From assembly GCA_017569305.1 (NCBI GenBank), contig CP069418.1, positions 1,674,001 to 1,738,000 of the forward strand: a stretch of DNA of 64,000 nt, written 5' to 3'. The position numbers and the translations under genes were made by a program. The notes beneath the pieces were generated by a model. The model had not been told where the DNA came from and ran no database searches. It was given only the letters and a program-made list of their open reading frames with translations. The stretch is from Clostridiales bacterium FE2011. Lineage in GTDB: Bacteria; Bacillota; Clostridia; Christensenellales; Aristaeellaceae. How positions within the stretch are numbered: position 1 is the stretch's first letter; each line of letters begins with the position of its first letter. Shown here one piece after another: positions 43,540-50,750 of this stretch.

Positions 43540-43557
43540 GCCGGGGAAATCCCCGGC
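43540..43557 (-). terminator. possible terminator after the orphan PEP mutase gene
   Basis: Minus-strand hairpin GCCGGGGATTTCCCCGGC followed after a few bases by CTTTTATT. It lies about 65 nt after the stop codon and about 40 nt before the protease start. Confidence 0.55.
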
Positions 43558-43621
43558 TTGTACAGCGGCGGGGGACATTTCCCACCAGCTCATGCAGAAT
43601 TGCTGCTCCGGCGGTCTTCCG

Positions 43622-45628
43622 TTATTCTTCGGGAATCAGCCGGATAATGTCCTTGAAGGGCATCAGCATGGCATCGCATTCCTCCGCCCTGTGGTTTTTC
43701 AGGATGATCTCCGCAGCTTTCTGCATCGCGGGAACCTCCGCCCGCATCAGCTGGTTCGCGTAAATAACGATATTGGCGCCTCTTTCCTTCCATTCTTCCT
43801 CCGTCACGGAGTTGAAGGAAGTGGGAACCAGCACGATGGGCGTCGTGCTGTCCTTGGCCCGGAACTTTTCAATGAATTCCTGGATTTCAGAGGGATCCTT
43901 CTTCCGGCTGTGGATCATGATGGCGTCCGCGCCCGCCTCCGCGAAAGCAAAGGCCCGGGTCAGGGCGTCTTCCATGCCCTGTTCCAGGATCAGGCTCTCA
44001 ATCCGGGCACAGATCATGAATTCCTTTGTCCGCTGGGCTTTCTTGCCGGCGCGGATCTTCTCGCAGAAGTTTTCAATGCTGTCCTGGGTCTGGACAACCT
44101 CCGTACCGAAGAGGGAATTCTTCTTCAGGCCGGTCTTGTCCTCAATAATCACCATGGAAACACCCATGCGTTCCAGGGAACGGACGGTATAGACAAAGTG
44201 CTCCGTCAATCCGCCGGTATCCCCGTCGAAGATGATGGGTTTGGTGGTCACTTCCATGATATCGTCTATGGTCCGGAAGCGGCTGGTCATATCCACCAGC
44301 TCAATATCCGGCTTGCCCTTGGCAGTGGAATCGCACAGGGAGGACAGCCACATGGCGTCAAACTGGCGGGCACCGCCGTTTTCATACACCACGGTATTCT
44401 CCACAATCAGGCCGGTCAGGCCGTCATGGGCTTCCATGACCGTCACCAGGCCCTTGGCGTCCAGCACCTTCCTCAGCCTGCCCCGGCGGATATCCGGCAT
44501 GGCCAGCTCCGCCCGCTCCCGGCGCTGAAGCTCTTTATACTTCTCGTCCCGGCTGTAAGGGAACTCCGCCAGCTTTCCGCCGTAGGTTTCCAGGATGGAA
44601 ACCACCTCGTCCCGGATGGGTTTCTGGAATCCCGTGCACCAGTCATCCCCGTGCACCACGATGTCAGGGCGGTATTTCTCCAGGTTTTCCTTATAGCTGA
44701 GCGTCCGCTGCTCCACGACCCGGGATACCCCAGCGATGTTCTCAAACAGGCGCATCCGTTCCACCGCGGGCAGCAGCGGGAACCGCTTGTAGGAAGCCAC
44801 AGCCTCATCTGACAGCACGCCAATGATCAGCTTGCCCAGCCTGCGGGCCTTCCGGATAATCGCGATATGCCCGCCGTGGATAATATCCGTAGCAAAACAC
44901 ATATAAACCGTGCGGTTTTCAATTTCCTTCAGCTTCGCGGAGACGACAGCCAGATCCTCCGGATTGTCAATCTCGGCGCACAGCAGATCCCCGACGTCCA
45001 GGGCCGTAATGTTCGCGGCGCCGTTCAGGGCGTTCAGGGCGTTTTCGGCATAGACTTTGGTATTGCCCGTCTCGCAGAACGCGACGATCTCATCCAGCCA
45101 GACCTTCCAGTCTTCCCGGTTCAGTTTATACAAGGCCTGGGCCTCCATGGCGTTTTCAAAGAGATCCACGCCCACCTTCATCACCTTACCGTCCCGGATC
45201 TGGGCCTTGAAGTCCTTTTCCGGCAGGGGCAGGGTAGAGGAAACGGTCATGCAGGAAGGCCCTGAAGCCAGCACTTTATCAAAAACTTCGTTCTCAAAAA
45301 CAAGATCACCGTGCATGAGAATAATGTCATCCTGCAGATACTCTCTTGCACAGTAAATCGAATAGATATAATTGGTTTTGTCGTAAATCGGGTTCTTTAC
45401 AAACGTGAAGTCCAGCGGGAGATCCAGGGATTTACAGTAATCCACCAGCACCCCGTCATAATACCCGGTGGTGATGACAACTTCCGCAATCCCGGCGTCC
45501 GCAATCTGCGTCAGCTGGCGGGAAAGAATGGTTTCCCGGGAGGAAATCTCCGTCATACACTTCGGATGCTCGGAAGTCAGGGCACCCATACGGCTTCCGA
45601 GCCCGGAATTCAGGATTAATGCTTTCAT
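43622..45628 (-). CDS. pepM: three-domain fusion: nucleotidyltransferase, cytidylyltransferase, phosphoenolpyruvate mutase (second PepM)
   Basis: 668 aa. Residues 1-235: LicC-like nucleotidyltransferase (LILNSGLGSRMG). Residues 240-370: cytidylyltransferase with HGGH (251-254). Residues 385-668: PEP mutase with EDKTGLKKNS (496-505) and FDGDTGG. The PepM part is strikingly similar to that of 21561-22853, and the first two domains are strikingly similar to the first two of 12618-14858, so it is a recombination of the same modules. Base composition is clearly GC-richer than those genes. No decarboxylase or reductase gene is near; it may share those of the main cluster. ATG 45628 with GGGGTGA upstream is chosen over an upstream extension that runs through repeat DNA. 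Confidence 0.93.
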   Translation of the reverse strand: MKALILNSGLGSRMGALTSEHPKCMTEISSRETILSRQLTQIADAGIAEVVITTGYYDGVLVDYCKSLDLPLDFTFVKNPIYDKTNYIYSIYCAREYLQDDIILMHGDLVFENEVFDKVLASGPSCMTVSSTLPLPEKDFKAQIRDGKVMKVGVDLFENAMEAQALYKLNREDWKVWLDEIVAFCETGNTKVYAENALNALNGAANITALDVGDLLCAEIDNPEDLAVVSAKLKEIENRTVYMCFATDIIHGGHIAIIRKARRLGKLIIGVLSDEAVASYKRFPLLPAVERMRLFENIAGVSRVVEQRTLSYKENLEKYRPDIVVHGDDWCTGFQKPIRDEVVSILETYGGKLAEFPYSRDEKYKELQRRERAELAMPDIRRGRLRKVLDAKGLVTVMEAHDGLTGLIVENTVVYENGGARQFDAMWLSSLCDSTAKGKPDIELVDMTSRFRTIDDIMEVTTKPIIFDGDTGGLTEHFVYTVRSLERMGVSMVIIEDKTGLKKNSLFGTEVVQTQDSIENFCEKIRAGKKAQRTKEFMICARIESLILEQGMEDALTRAFAFAEAGADAIMIHSRKKDPSEIQEFIEKFRAKDSTTPIVLVPTSFNSVTEEEWKERGANIVIYANQLMRAEVPAMQKAAEIILKNHRAEECDAMLMPFKDIIRLIPEE

Positions 45629-45715
45629 TCTGTCACCCCTTGTTTCTTCCTTCCCGAGAAAATGCCTTAATGCAATTTCCCGGTCTGTATAGAAACAGCT
45701 TTTGTCTGAACAAAC

Positions 45716-45748
45716 AATTCTGAATTCTGAATTCTGAATTCTGAATTT
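45716..45748. repeat. heptanucleotide array, AATTCTG x4
   Basis: Four exact AATTCTG units followed by AATTT, between the orphan PEP mutase gene and the secreted Cys-rich protein gene. Confidence 0.9.
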
Positions 45749-45781
45749 ATAAAGTGCATTATGCATTGAACTCTATCCTGC

Positions 45782-46597
45782 TCACTGCAGGATAAAGTAT
45801 GTTCCTTCTTCCTGATACTGCACGGTCCAGTAGCCGTGCTCGTCCCAAACGCCTTTTGTTTCCACAATTGATCCGTTCGAAACAGGTGCCAGGGAAACCT
45901 GAAGGTCTGAGTATGCCTCCCGGTAGAAGCGCAGATTGATCCCCTCATTGTTGGGATCGATTTCCTCCCCGGATCCGGAAACCAGGATCACCCCGGCAAA
46001 GAAGCTGCCGTCATCCCGTTCCGCCAACTCCAGGTACAGATCCGCTTCTGCTTCCCGGCTCTGGGTAAGCACATTTTTCACATCCAGCGCGATGGCAACA
46101 CTGCCGCTGTTGCCCCGGACCAGGGCAATAGAAACATTGGAATTATTCAGCGCAATAAGATCCTCCCTGGACAGCGTCAGGGACATCAGGCCTTTGGTGT
46201 TTTTATCTTCCTGTGCATAGAGGGTGCGCTCACCGGCCGCATCCTTCGGCTTATCCTGCTTGGTCCAGGTCTTGTCACTGTATCCGCACAGGGCACACTG
46301 ACCCCGCTTCATGCTGTGGGGACGGAGTTCTTCCTTATAATCCACGGTTTCAGTGGAAAGCACTTCCCCACAGTCCAGGCAGACCACCTGGACAGTAGCC
46401 GGTCCATATACTTTGTGCGTGGTAGAGCTTACCGAGGTGTAGGCAGGGCTGTCAAAGAAGAAGACAACTTCTTTGGTATTCTCATGAGTGCATGCCAGAT
46501 CCGTCGGCGTCGCTATAGACATCGTTTCAGCTTCCGCGGCATAACAGAACGCGGAAAGCATCAGCATAAGTAACGCAAAAGCGAGTGTTTTCTTCAT
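45782..46597 (-). CDS. secreted protein with Cys-rich zinc-ribbon-like region
   Basis: 271 aa. Signal peptide MKKTLAFALLMLMLSAFCYA with cleavage near AEAET. The first 100 mature residues carry ACTHENT, a VVCLDCGEVL pair and GQCALCGYS, so a CxxC...CxxC site with flanking His is likely and may bind zinc outside the cell. The rest is an acidic beta-rich domain of unknown type (LTLSREDLIALNNSNVSIALV). ATG 46597 is favoured because the signal peptide begins there. An 11-codon upstream frame (ATG 46630) ends with TGA overlapping that ATG, which may couple translation. No function can be given. Confidence 0.65.
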   Translation of the reverse strand: MKKTLAFALLMLMLSAFCYAAEAETMSIATPTDLACTHENTKEVVFFFDSPAYTSVSSTTHKVYGPATVQVVCLDCGEVLSTETVDYKEELRPHSMKRGQCALCGYSDKTWTKQDKPKDAAGERTLYAQEDKNTKGLMSLTLSREDLIALNNSNVSIALVRGNSGSVAIALDVKNVLTQSREAEADLYLELAERDDGSFFAGVILVSGSGEEIDPNNEGINLRFYREAYSDLQVSLAPVSNGSIVETKGVWDEHGYWTVQYQEEGTYFILQ

Positions 46598-46657
46598 CCT
46601 TCTGATTCCGGAATCCTCCTGTTTCTCATGAAGGGTATAAACCTCCATGGTCTGTAT

Positions 46658-46687
46658 ATTTTACTTCTGATGATATCTTATCGTCAA
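46658..46687 (-). promoter_or_regulatory. promoter of the secreted Cys-rich protein gene
   Basis: Minus strand TTGACG, 18-nt spacer, TAAAAT, divergent from the asnS promoter which begins 7 bp away. Confidence 0.7.
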
Positions 46688-46693
46688 GTATTG

Positions 46694-46722
46694 TTGTATT
46701 TCAACGGGTTTTGTGATAGAAT
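46694..46722 (+). promoter_or_regulatory. asnS promoter
   Basis: TTGTAT, 17-nt spacer, TAGAAT, about 60 bp upstream of the asnS start. The leader is too short for a T-box. Confidence 0.65.
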
Positions 46723-46784
46723 TGCGGCATTATTCCGGACGTTCCGAACTGCCGGAATAATAAACTAAATTGGAGGGACTCAAC

Positions 46785-48164
46785 ATGACTACCATCACCA
46801 CCCGGGAGCTGAAGGAACGCCTTCAGGAGCTGCAGGGTCAGGAAGTGACCCTGCTGGGCTGGATCCGCAACCATCGCAAGCAGAAGAACATGGGCTTCGT
46901 GGACTTCTTTGACGGAACCTGCTTTAAGAATCCTCAGGTGGTGTACGATAATACCCTGCCGGACTTCGAAGCGGTGCAGGCCCTGCGGGTCGGCAGCGCT
47001 GTGAAGGTGACCGGCAAAGTCGTCCCCAGCTACAAGGATCCGGAAACCCCGGAAATCCAGGCCAGCGCCATCACGCTTGAGGGCGACTGCCCGGAGGACT
47101 ATCCGCTGCAGCCCAAGCGCCACACCGTGGAATACCTGCGGGAGATTGCTTACCTGCGTCCGCGGACCCGCCTGTTCCAGGCCGTGTTCCGTGTGCGGAG
47201 CGTTGCCTCCATGGCCATCCACAGTTACTTCCAGGACAGAGGCTACGTTTACGTCCATACACCCCTGATCACCGGCAATGACGCCGAAGGCGCCGGCAAC
47301 ACCTTTACCGTGACCACCCTGCCCAAGGGTTCCACGGCGGACGCTTCCGAAGACTTCTTCGGTAAGCCCACCAGCCTGGCCGTTACCGGCCAGCTGGAAG
47401 GCGAGACCTTCGCCATGGCATTCTCCAAGATCTACACCTTCGGACCCACCTTCCGCGCCGAGAACAGCAACACCAAGACCCACGCCGCGGAATTCTGGAT
47501 GATCGAGCCGGAAATCGCCTTCTGCGATCTCGGCCAGCTGATGGACCTGGAAGAAGACTTCCTGAAGGCCATCGTCAAGACCGTGCTGGAGAAGTGCCCG
47601 GACGAACTGAAATTCCTGGACCAGTTCACCGGCGGCGGACTGCTGGACAAGCTGAACGCCCTGCTGACCAGCACCTGCGCCCGGGTCACCCACGAGGAGG
47701 CCATCACCATCCTGCGCAAGGCCATGGAAAACGGCACCGAGTTCAAGTTCGAGCCGAAGTACGGCGAAGATACCGCCAAAGAACATGAGAAGTACCTGAC
47801 CGAAGAGTATTTCCACAGCCCGGTCTTCGTCTATGACTGGCCGAAGGACATCAAAGCCTTCTATATGTACCAGAACGACGACCAGAAGACCGTCGCGGCC
47901 GTGGACCTGCTGGTCCCCGGCGCAGGCGAGCTCATGGGCGGCAGCCAGAGAGAAACCCGGTACGACCTGCTGACCAGGCGCATGGATGAGCTGGGCATCA
48001 GCAAGGAAGAGATGTACTGGTACGTCAACCTGCGCCGGTACGGCGGCTGCACCCACTCCGGTTTCGGCATGGGCTTCGAGCGCCTGCTGATCTACCTCAC
48101 CGGCGTGGATAACATCCGCGACGTGATCCCCTACTTCCGGACGCCCATGAACTGCGATTTCTAA
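46785..48164 (+). CDS. asnS: asparaginyl-tRNA synthetase
   Basis: 459 aa class IIb synthetase, usual length. N-terminal OB-fold anticodon domain (VTLLGWIRNHRKQKNMGFVD), then motif 2 region TFRAENSNTKTHAAEFWMIE and motif 3 GGCTHSGFGMGFERLLIYLT; GELMGGSQRE is the AsnRS-type segment. It charges tRNA-Asn with asparagine using ATP in the cytoplasm. GGAGGG lies 7 nt before ATG 46785. Single-gene transcript with its own promoter and a strong terminator. Its codon use and GC content look like the other housekeeping genes in the window. Confidence 0.97.
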   Translation: MTTITTRELKERLQELQGQEVTLLGWIRNHRKQKNMGFVDFFDGTCFKNPQVVYDNTLPDFEAVQALRVGSAVKVTGKVVPSYKDPETPEIQASAITLEGDCPEDYPLQPKRHTVEYLREIAYLRPRTRLFQAVFRVRSVASMAIHSYFQDRGYVYVHTPLITGNDAEGAGNTFTVTTLPKGSTADASEDFFGKPTSLAVTGQLEGETFAMAFSKIYTFGPTFRAENSNTKTHAAEFWMIEPEIAFCDLGQLMDLEEDFLKAIVKTVLEKCPDELKFLDQFTGGGLLDKLNALLTSTCARVTHEEAITILRKAMENGTEFKFEPKYGEDTAKEHEKYLTEEYFHSPVFVYDWPKDIKAFYMYQNDDQKTVAAVDLLVPGAGELMGGSQRETRYDLLTRRMDELGISKEEMYWYVNLRRYGGCTHSGFGMGFERLLIYLTGVDNIRDVIPYFRTPMNCDF

Positions 48165-48174
48165 TCGCAGTTCA

Positions 48175-48192
48175 AATTCAGAATTCAGAATT
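48175..48192. repeat. heptanucleotide array, AATTCAG x2
   Basis: AATTCAG twice plus AATT, directly after the asnS stop codon and before its terminator. Confidence 0.75.
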
Positions 48193-48200
48193 GTTACTTA

Positions 48201-48233
48201 ACGGAGTGTGCGATTGCCGCACACTCCGTTTTT
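48201..48233 (+). terminator. asnS terminator
   Basis: Perfect 12-bp stem ACGGAGTGTGCG/CGCACACTCCGT, loop of 5, tail TTTTT. Confidence 0.92.
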
Positions 48234-48284
48234 CTGATTGATCTGCTAAATGATAAAAGCAAAAGCATCCGACCTGCACAGCGA

Positions 48285-48355
48285 GAATGTGACTGCGGGA
48301 CAGCACCAAATGTAACGCGAAGTGTGACATTGGGCCTGTCCCTTCTGTCACATTC
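48285..48355. repeat. palindromic element with three nested stems
   Basis: Nested inverted repeats: GAATGTGAC (48285) with GTCACATTC (48347), GGGACAG (48297) with CTGTCCC (48336), AATGT (48309) with ACATT (48327). About 70 bp overall. It resembles REP/MITE-like dispersed palindromes rather than a terminator, since it lacks a T-run and has its own terminator upstream. Confidence 0.65.
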
Positions 48356-48411
48356 CTGCTTTCCACAACTTCAACAACGTGGTGTCATCCCGTTGCAGCA
48401 GGAATAACTAT

Positions 48412-48430
48412 GAATTGTGAATTATGAATT
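48412..48430. repeat. heptanucleotide array, GAATTRT type
   Basis: GAATTGT, GAATTAT, GAATT: same AATT-core heptad family as the other arrays. Confidence 0.7.
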
Positions 48431-48477
48431 GGTGAAGAGCTCCCGTTTCACTCATCCTTCACATATTTTTCAAAATC

Positions 48478-48506
48478 TTGACAATTGTCAGAACAGCCTG
48501 TAATAT
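48478..48506 (+). promoter_or_regulatory. promoter of the structured RNA/rny leader
   Basis: TTGACA, 17-nt spacer, TAATAT: strong sigma-A promoter more than 400 bp upstream of rny. Transcription would begin near 48513. Confidence 0.85.
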
Positions 48507-48512
48507 TATTAT

Positions 48513-48845
48513 GTTCGGCTGTGCGGATTTTTGATCCGCTGCTGTTATCGATAGAGCATCCCCCAAATGTATCACCGTGAGTACCCCTCACGATCTGTTT
48601 TCTTTCGGGCGGGCCTTCATTCCGTCAGTGACGGTGTCTGTCAGAGGCCATGCCAATCGGAAAGGTTTGGGCCTTCCCCAGGATTGCCATGACCTTTACG
48701 GTTGCATCCGCCCATAGTCTTCCGTACCGCGGCAGGCTTTACAGCCCGTGCCGCTATTTACGGAACAGATATGTTACGAACCGGGAAATCCCTCGGTCGA
48801 GGCAGTATACAGCCGTGCGAAGCGTTTGTTTTCGTACGGTTTTTT
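48513..48845 (+). ncRNA. unidentified structured RNA candidate upstream of rny
   Basis: Starts at a strong promoter and ends in an intrinsic terminator (48813-48845), giving about 330 nt without a convincing reading frame. Clear stems: GCGGAT/ATCCGC (48523-48539), CGTGAG/CTCACG (48576-48592), a 10-bp stem with one mismatch at 48649-48658/48682-48691 capped by GGAA-rich pairing, and a compound hairpin 48722-48763 (CCGTA/TACGG outside, GCGGCA/TGCCGC and GGCT/AGCC inside). I looked for RNase P, tmRNA, SRP, 6S, T-box and common riboswitch signatures and found none. It may be a free small RNA or an attenuator controlling rny. Confidence 0.55.
48813..48845 (+). terminator. terminator of the structured RNA, upstream of rny
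   Basis: Stem CCGTGCGAA/TTCGTACGG (one G-T pair), 9-nt loop, followed by TTTTTT. It lies 81 nt before the rny start codon, so rny needs read-through or its own promoter; TATGATAAT near 48892 could be a weak one. Confidence 0.75.
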
Positions 48846-48926
48846 GTTTGCCGAAACGCGCATGGAAAGGGCTTTCCGGCGCATCTGAATATGATAATAA
48901 GATTCTGAAAGAAGGGGAGGGAATTT

Positions 48927-50489
48927 ATGAGTCCTGTAATTGCCGCGGTCATAGCCGTGGTTGTGGGCGTGATCTGCGGTCTGCTGGGATATACCTACCG
49001 GAAGAACTTCACCGAAAAGAAAATCGAACGGACGGAAGACTACGCGAAGCGTCTGTATGATGACGCCGTCCGCAAGGCAGAAGACTACAAGAAGGAAAAA
49101 GTGCTGGAAGCCAAGGAAGAAATCCTGAAGGCAAAGGCAGAAAACGACCGGGAACGTGCGGAAAATGAACGGGAAATCCGGGAACGCCGCAACGAAATCC
49201 AGAAGAATGAACGCCGCCTGATCCAGCGTGAGGAAACCCTGGACAAGAAGGCCAGCAACCTGGAAACCCGTGAAGAAACCCTGAACAACAAACTGGCTGA
49301 CCTGACGAAGAAAGAGACCGAACTGGAAGAGCTGAAAGCCAAGCAGCTGACCGAGCTGGAGCGCATTGCCGGCTTGGACCGTGAAGCGGCCAAGCAGCTG
49401 GTGATCGACCGGGTCCAGAAGGAAGCCTTCCATGATGCCGCCGCCCAGGTGCGTGAAATTGAAACCCAGGCGAAGGAAGAGGGCGAAAAGAAAGCCCGCA
49501 ACATTATCGCCATGGCTATCCAGAAGTGTGCCGCCGACCACGTGGCTGAAACCACAGTCAGCGTCATCAACCTGCCCAATGATGATATGAAGGGCCGGAT
49601 CATCGGCCGTGAAGGCCGCAACATCCGCGCGCTGGAAACCGCGACGGGTGTGGATCTGATCATTGACGATACCCCCGAAGCCGTGATTGTTTCCGCTTTC
49701 GATCCGGTACGCCGGGAAGTGGCCCGCATCGCGGTGGAAAAACTGATCATGGACGGCCGGATTCATCCGGCGCGTATCGAGGAAATGGTCGAGAAAGCCC
49801 GGAAGGAAGTGGACAACCAGATCCGGGAAGCCGGCGAGAACGCCGTGTTCGAGACCAACCAGCATGGTATCCATCACGAACTGGTCAAGCTGCTGGGCCG
49901 TCTGCGGTACCGCACCAGCTATGGCCAGAACGTCCTGAAGCACTCCATCGAGGTCAGCCATCTGGCCGGCCTGATGGCCGCCGAGCTCGGCGCGGACGTC
50001 CAGCTTGCCAAGCGTGCAGGCCTGCTGCATGACATCGGTAAGGCTGTCGACCACGAGAGCGAAGGCACCCACGTGACCCTGGGCGCTGAACTCGCCCGGA
50101 AGTATCACGAAAACGCGGACGTGGTGCACTGCATCATGGCCCACCACAACGACGTGGAACCCCAGACCGTGGAAGCCGTGCTGGTACAGGCTGCGGACGC
50201 GATTTCCGCCGCCCGTCCCGGTGCCCGCCGCGAGAGCCTGGAGAACTATATCAAGCGTCTGGAGAAGCTGGAGGAAATCGCCAACAGCTTCAGCGGTGTG
50301 GATAAGTGCTACGCCATCCAGAGCGGCCGTGAAGTCCGTATCATGGTGAAGCCGGAAGATGTGAATGACGACGGCATCAAGGTGCTGGCCAAGGAAATCG
50401 CCAAGCGCATTGAAGAGCAGATGGAATATCCGGGTCAGATCCGGGTCAACGTCATCCGCGAAACCAGAAGCACAGAGTTCGCGAAGTAA
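48927..50489 (+). CDS. rny: ribonuclease Y
   Basis: 520 aa, the normal length. One N-terminal membrane helix (about 2-22), a long charged coiled coil (about 25-200), a KH domain with [15 protein letters not shown] (227-241), and an HD domain with HSIEVSHLA and LLHDIGK, whose His-Asp pair binds the catalytic metals. It is the membrane-bound endonuclease that starts bulk mRNA decay in many Gram-positive bacteria. GGGAGGG lies 5 nt before the ATG. Upstream is a promoter, a structured leader and a terminator, hinting at attenuated expression. Confidence 0.98.
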   Translation: MSPVIAAVIAVVVGVICGLLGYTYRKNFTEKKIERTEDYAKRLYDDAVRKAEDYKKEKVLEAKEEILKAKAENDRERAENEREIRERRNEIQKNERRLIQREETLDKKASNLETREETLNNKLADLTKKETELEELKAKQLTELERIAGLDREAAKQLVIDRVQKEAFHDAAAQVREIETQAKEEGEKKARNIIAMAIQKCAADHVAETTVSVINLPNDDMKGRIIGREGRNIRALETATGVDLIIDDTPEAVIVSAFDPVRREVARIAVEKLIMDGRIHPARIEEMVEKARKEVDNQIREAGENAVFETNQHGIHHELVKLLGRLRYRTSYGQNVLKHSIEVSHLAGLMAAELGADVQLAKRAGLLHDIGKAVDHESEGTHVTLGAELARKYHENADVVHCIMAHHNDVEPQTVEAVLVQAADAISAARPGARRESLENYIKRLEKLEEIANSFSGVDKCYAIQSGREVRIMVKPEDVNDDGIKVLAKEIAKRIEEQMEYPGQIRVNVIRETRSTEFAK

Positions 50490-50501
50490 GAAACAAGAAC
50501 A

Positions 50502-50536
50502 AAAGCCCGTAAGAGCAACGCTCTTACGGGCTTTTT
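50502..50536 (+). terminator. rny terminator (bidirectional)
   Basis: Perfect 15-bp stem AAAGCCCGTAAGAGC/GCTCTTACGGGCTTT, 3-nt loop, T-tail on plus and four T on minus, so it also serves the GT2 gene on the other strand. Confidence 0.95.
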
Positions 50537-50568
50537 CAATTCATAATTCACAATTCATAATTCATAAT
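50537..50568. repeat. heptanucleotide array, AATTCAY x4
   Basis: AATTCAT, AATTCAC, AATTCAT, AATTCAT, AAT, immediately after the rny terminator. Confidence 0.9.
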
Positions 50569-50620
50569 GATTATACTTTTCACTTATCCCAGGCTTATCG
50601 AGTAGACCCAATCGCTTAAT

Positions 50621-50700
50621 GTGTCATTTCGACCGACCGAAGGAAGTGGAGAAATCTCCTCCGGAGACCTGAACCTTCAAGTGATTTGGAACACCCGTCA
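50621..50700. repeat. possible dispersed repeat, GTCATTTCGACCGA type
   Basis: Contains TGTCATTTCGACCGACCGAA then GTGGAGAAATCTCC and later CCGTCATTCTGCAG. This wording closely resembles a non-coding dispersed repeat seen in many unrelated bacterial genomes. No second copy is in the window, so the call depends on recognition. Confidence 0.45.
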
Positions 50701-50718
50701 TTCTGCAGCAGAAAAGAT

Positions 50719-50750
50719 AATTATGAATTATGAATTGTGAATTATGAATT
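50719..50750. repeat. heptanucleotide array, AATTATG type x4
   Basis: AATTATG, AATTATG, AATTGTG, AATTATG, AATT. It overlaps the last codon and stop of the GT2 gene on the minus strand. Confidence 0.88.

Noticed and set aside
46701..48056. Long open frame antisense to asnS (451 codons)
   Set aside because: It mirrors the high GC third positions of asnS, encodes no recognisable motif, and the plus-strand gene is certain. The same holds for the long antisense frames at 59601-61958, 48774-50147, 54745-56691, 50905-52257 and 37947-39191.
48722..48763. T-box element (GTACCGCGG) upstream of rny
   Set aside because: The T-box-like word is buried in a stable hairpin, there is no specifier loop pattern, and rny is not a usual T-box target. 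No T-box fits the short asnS and leuS leaders either.
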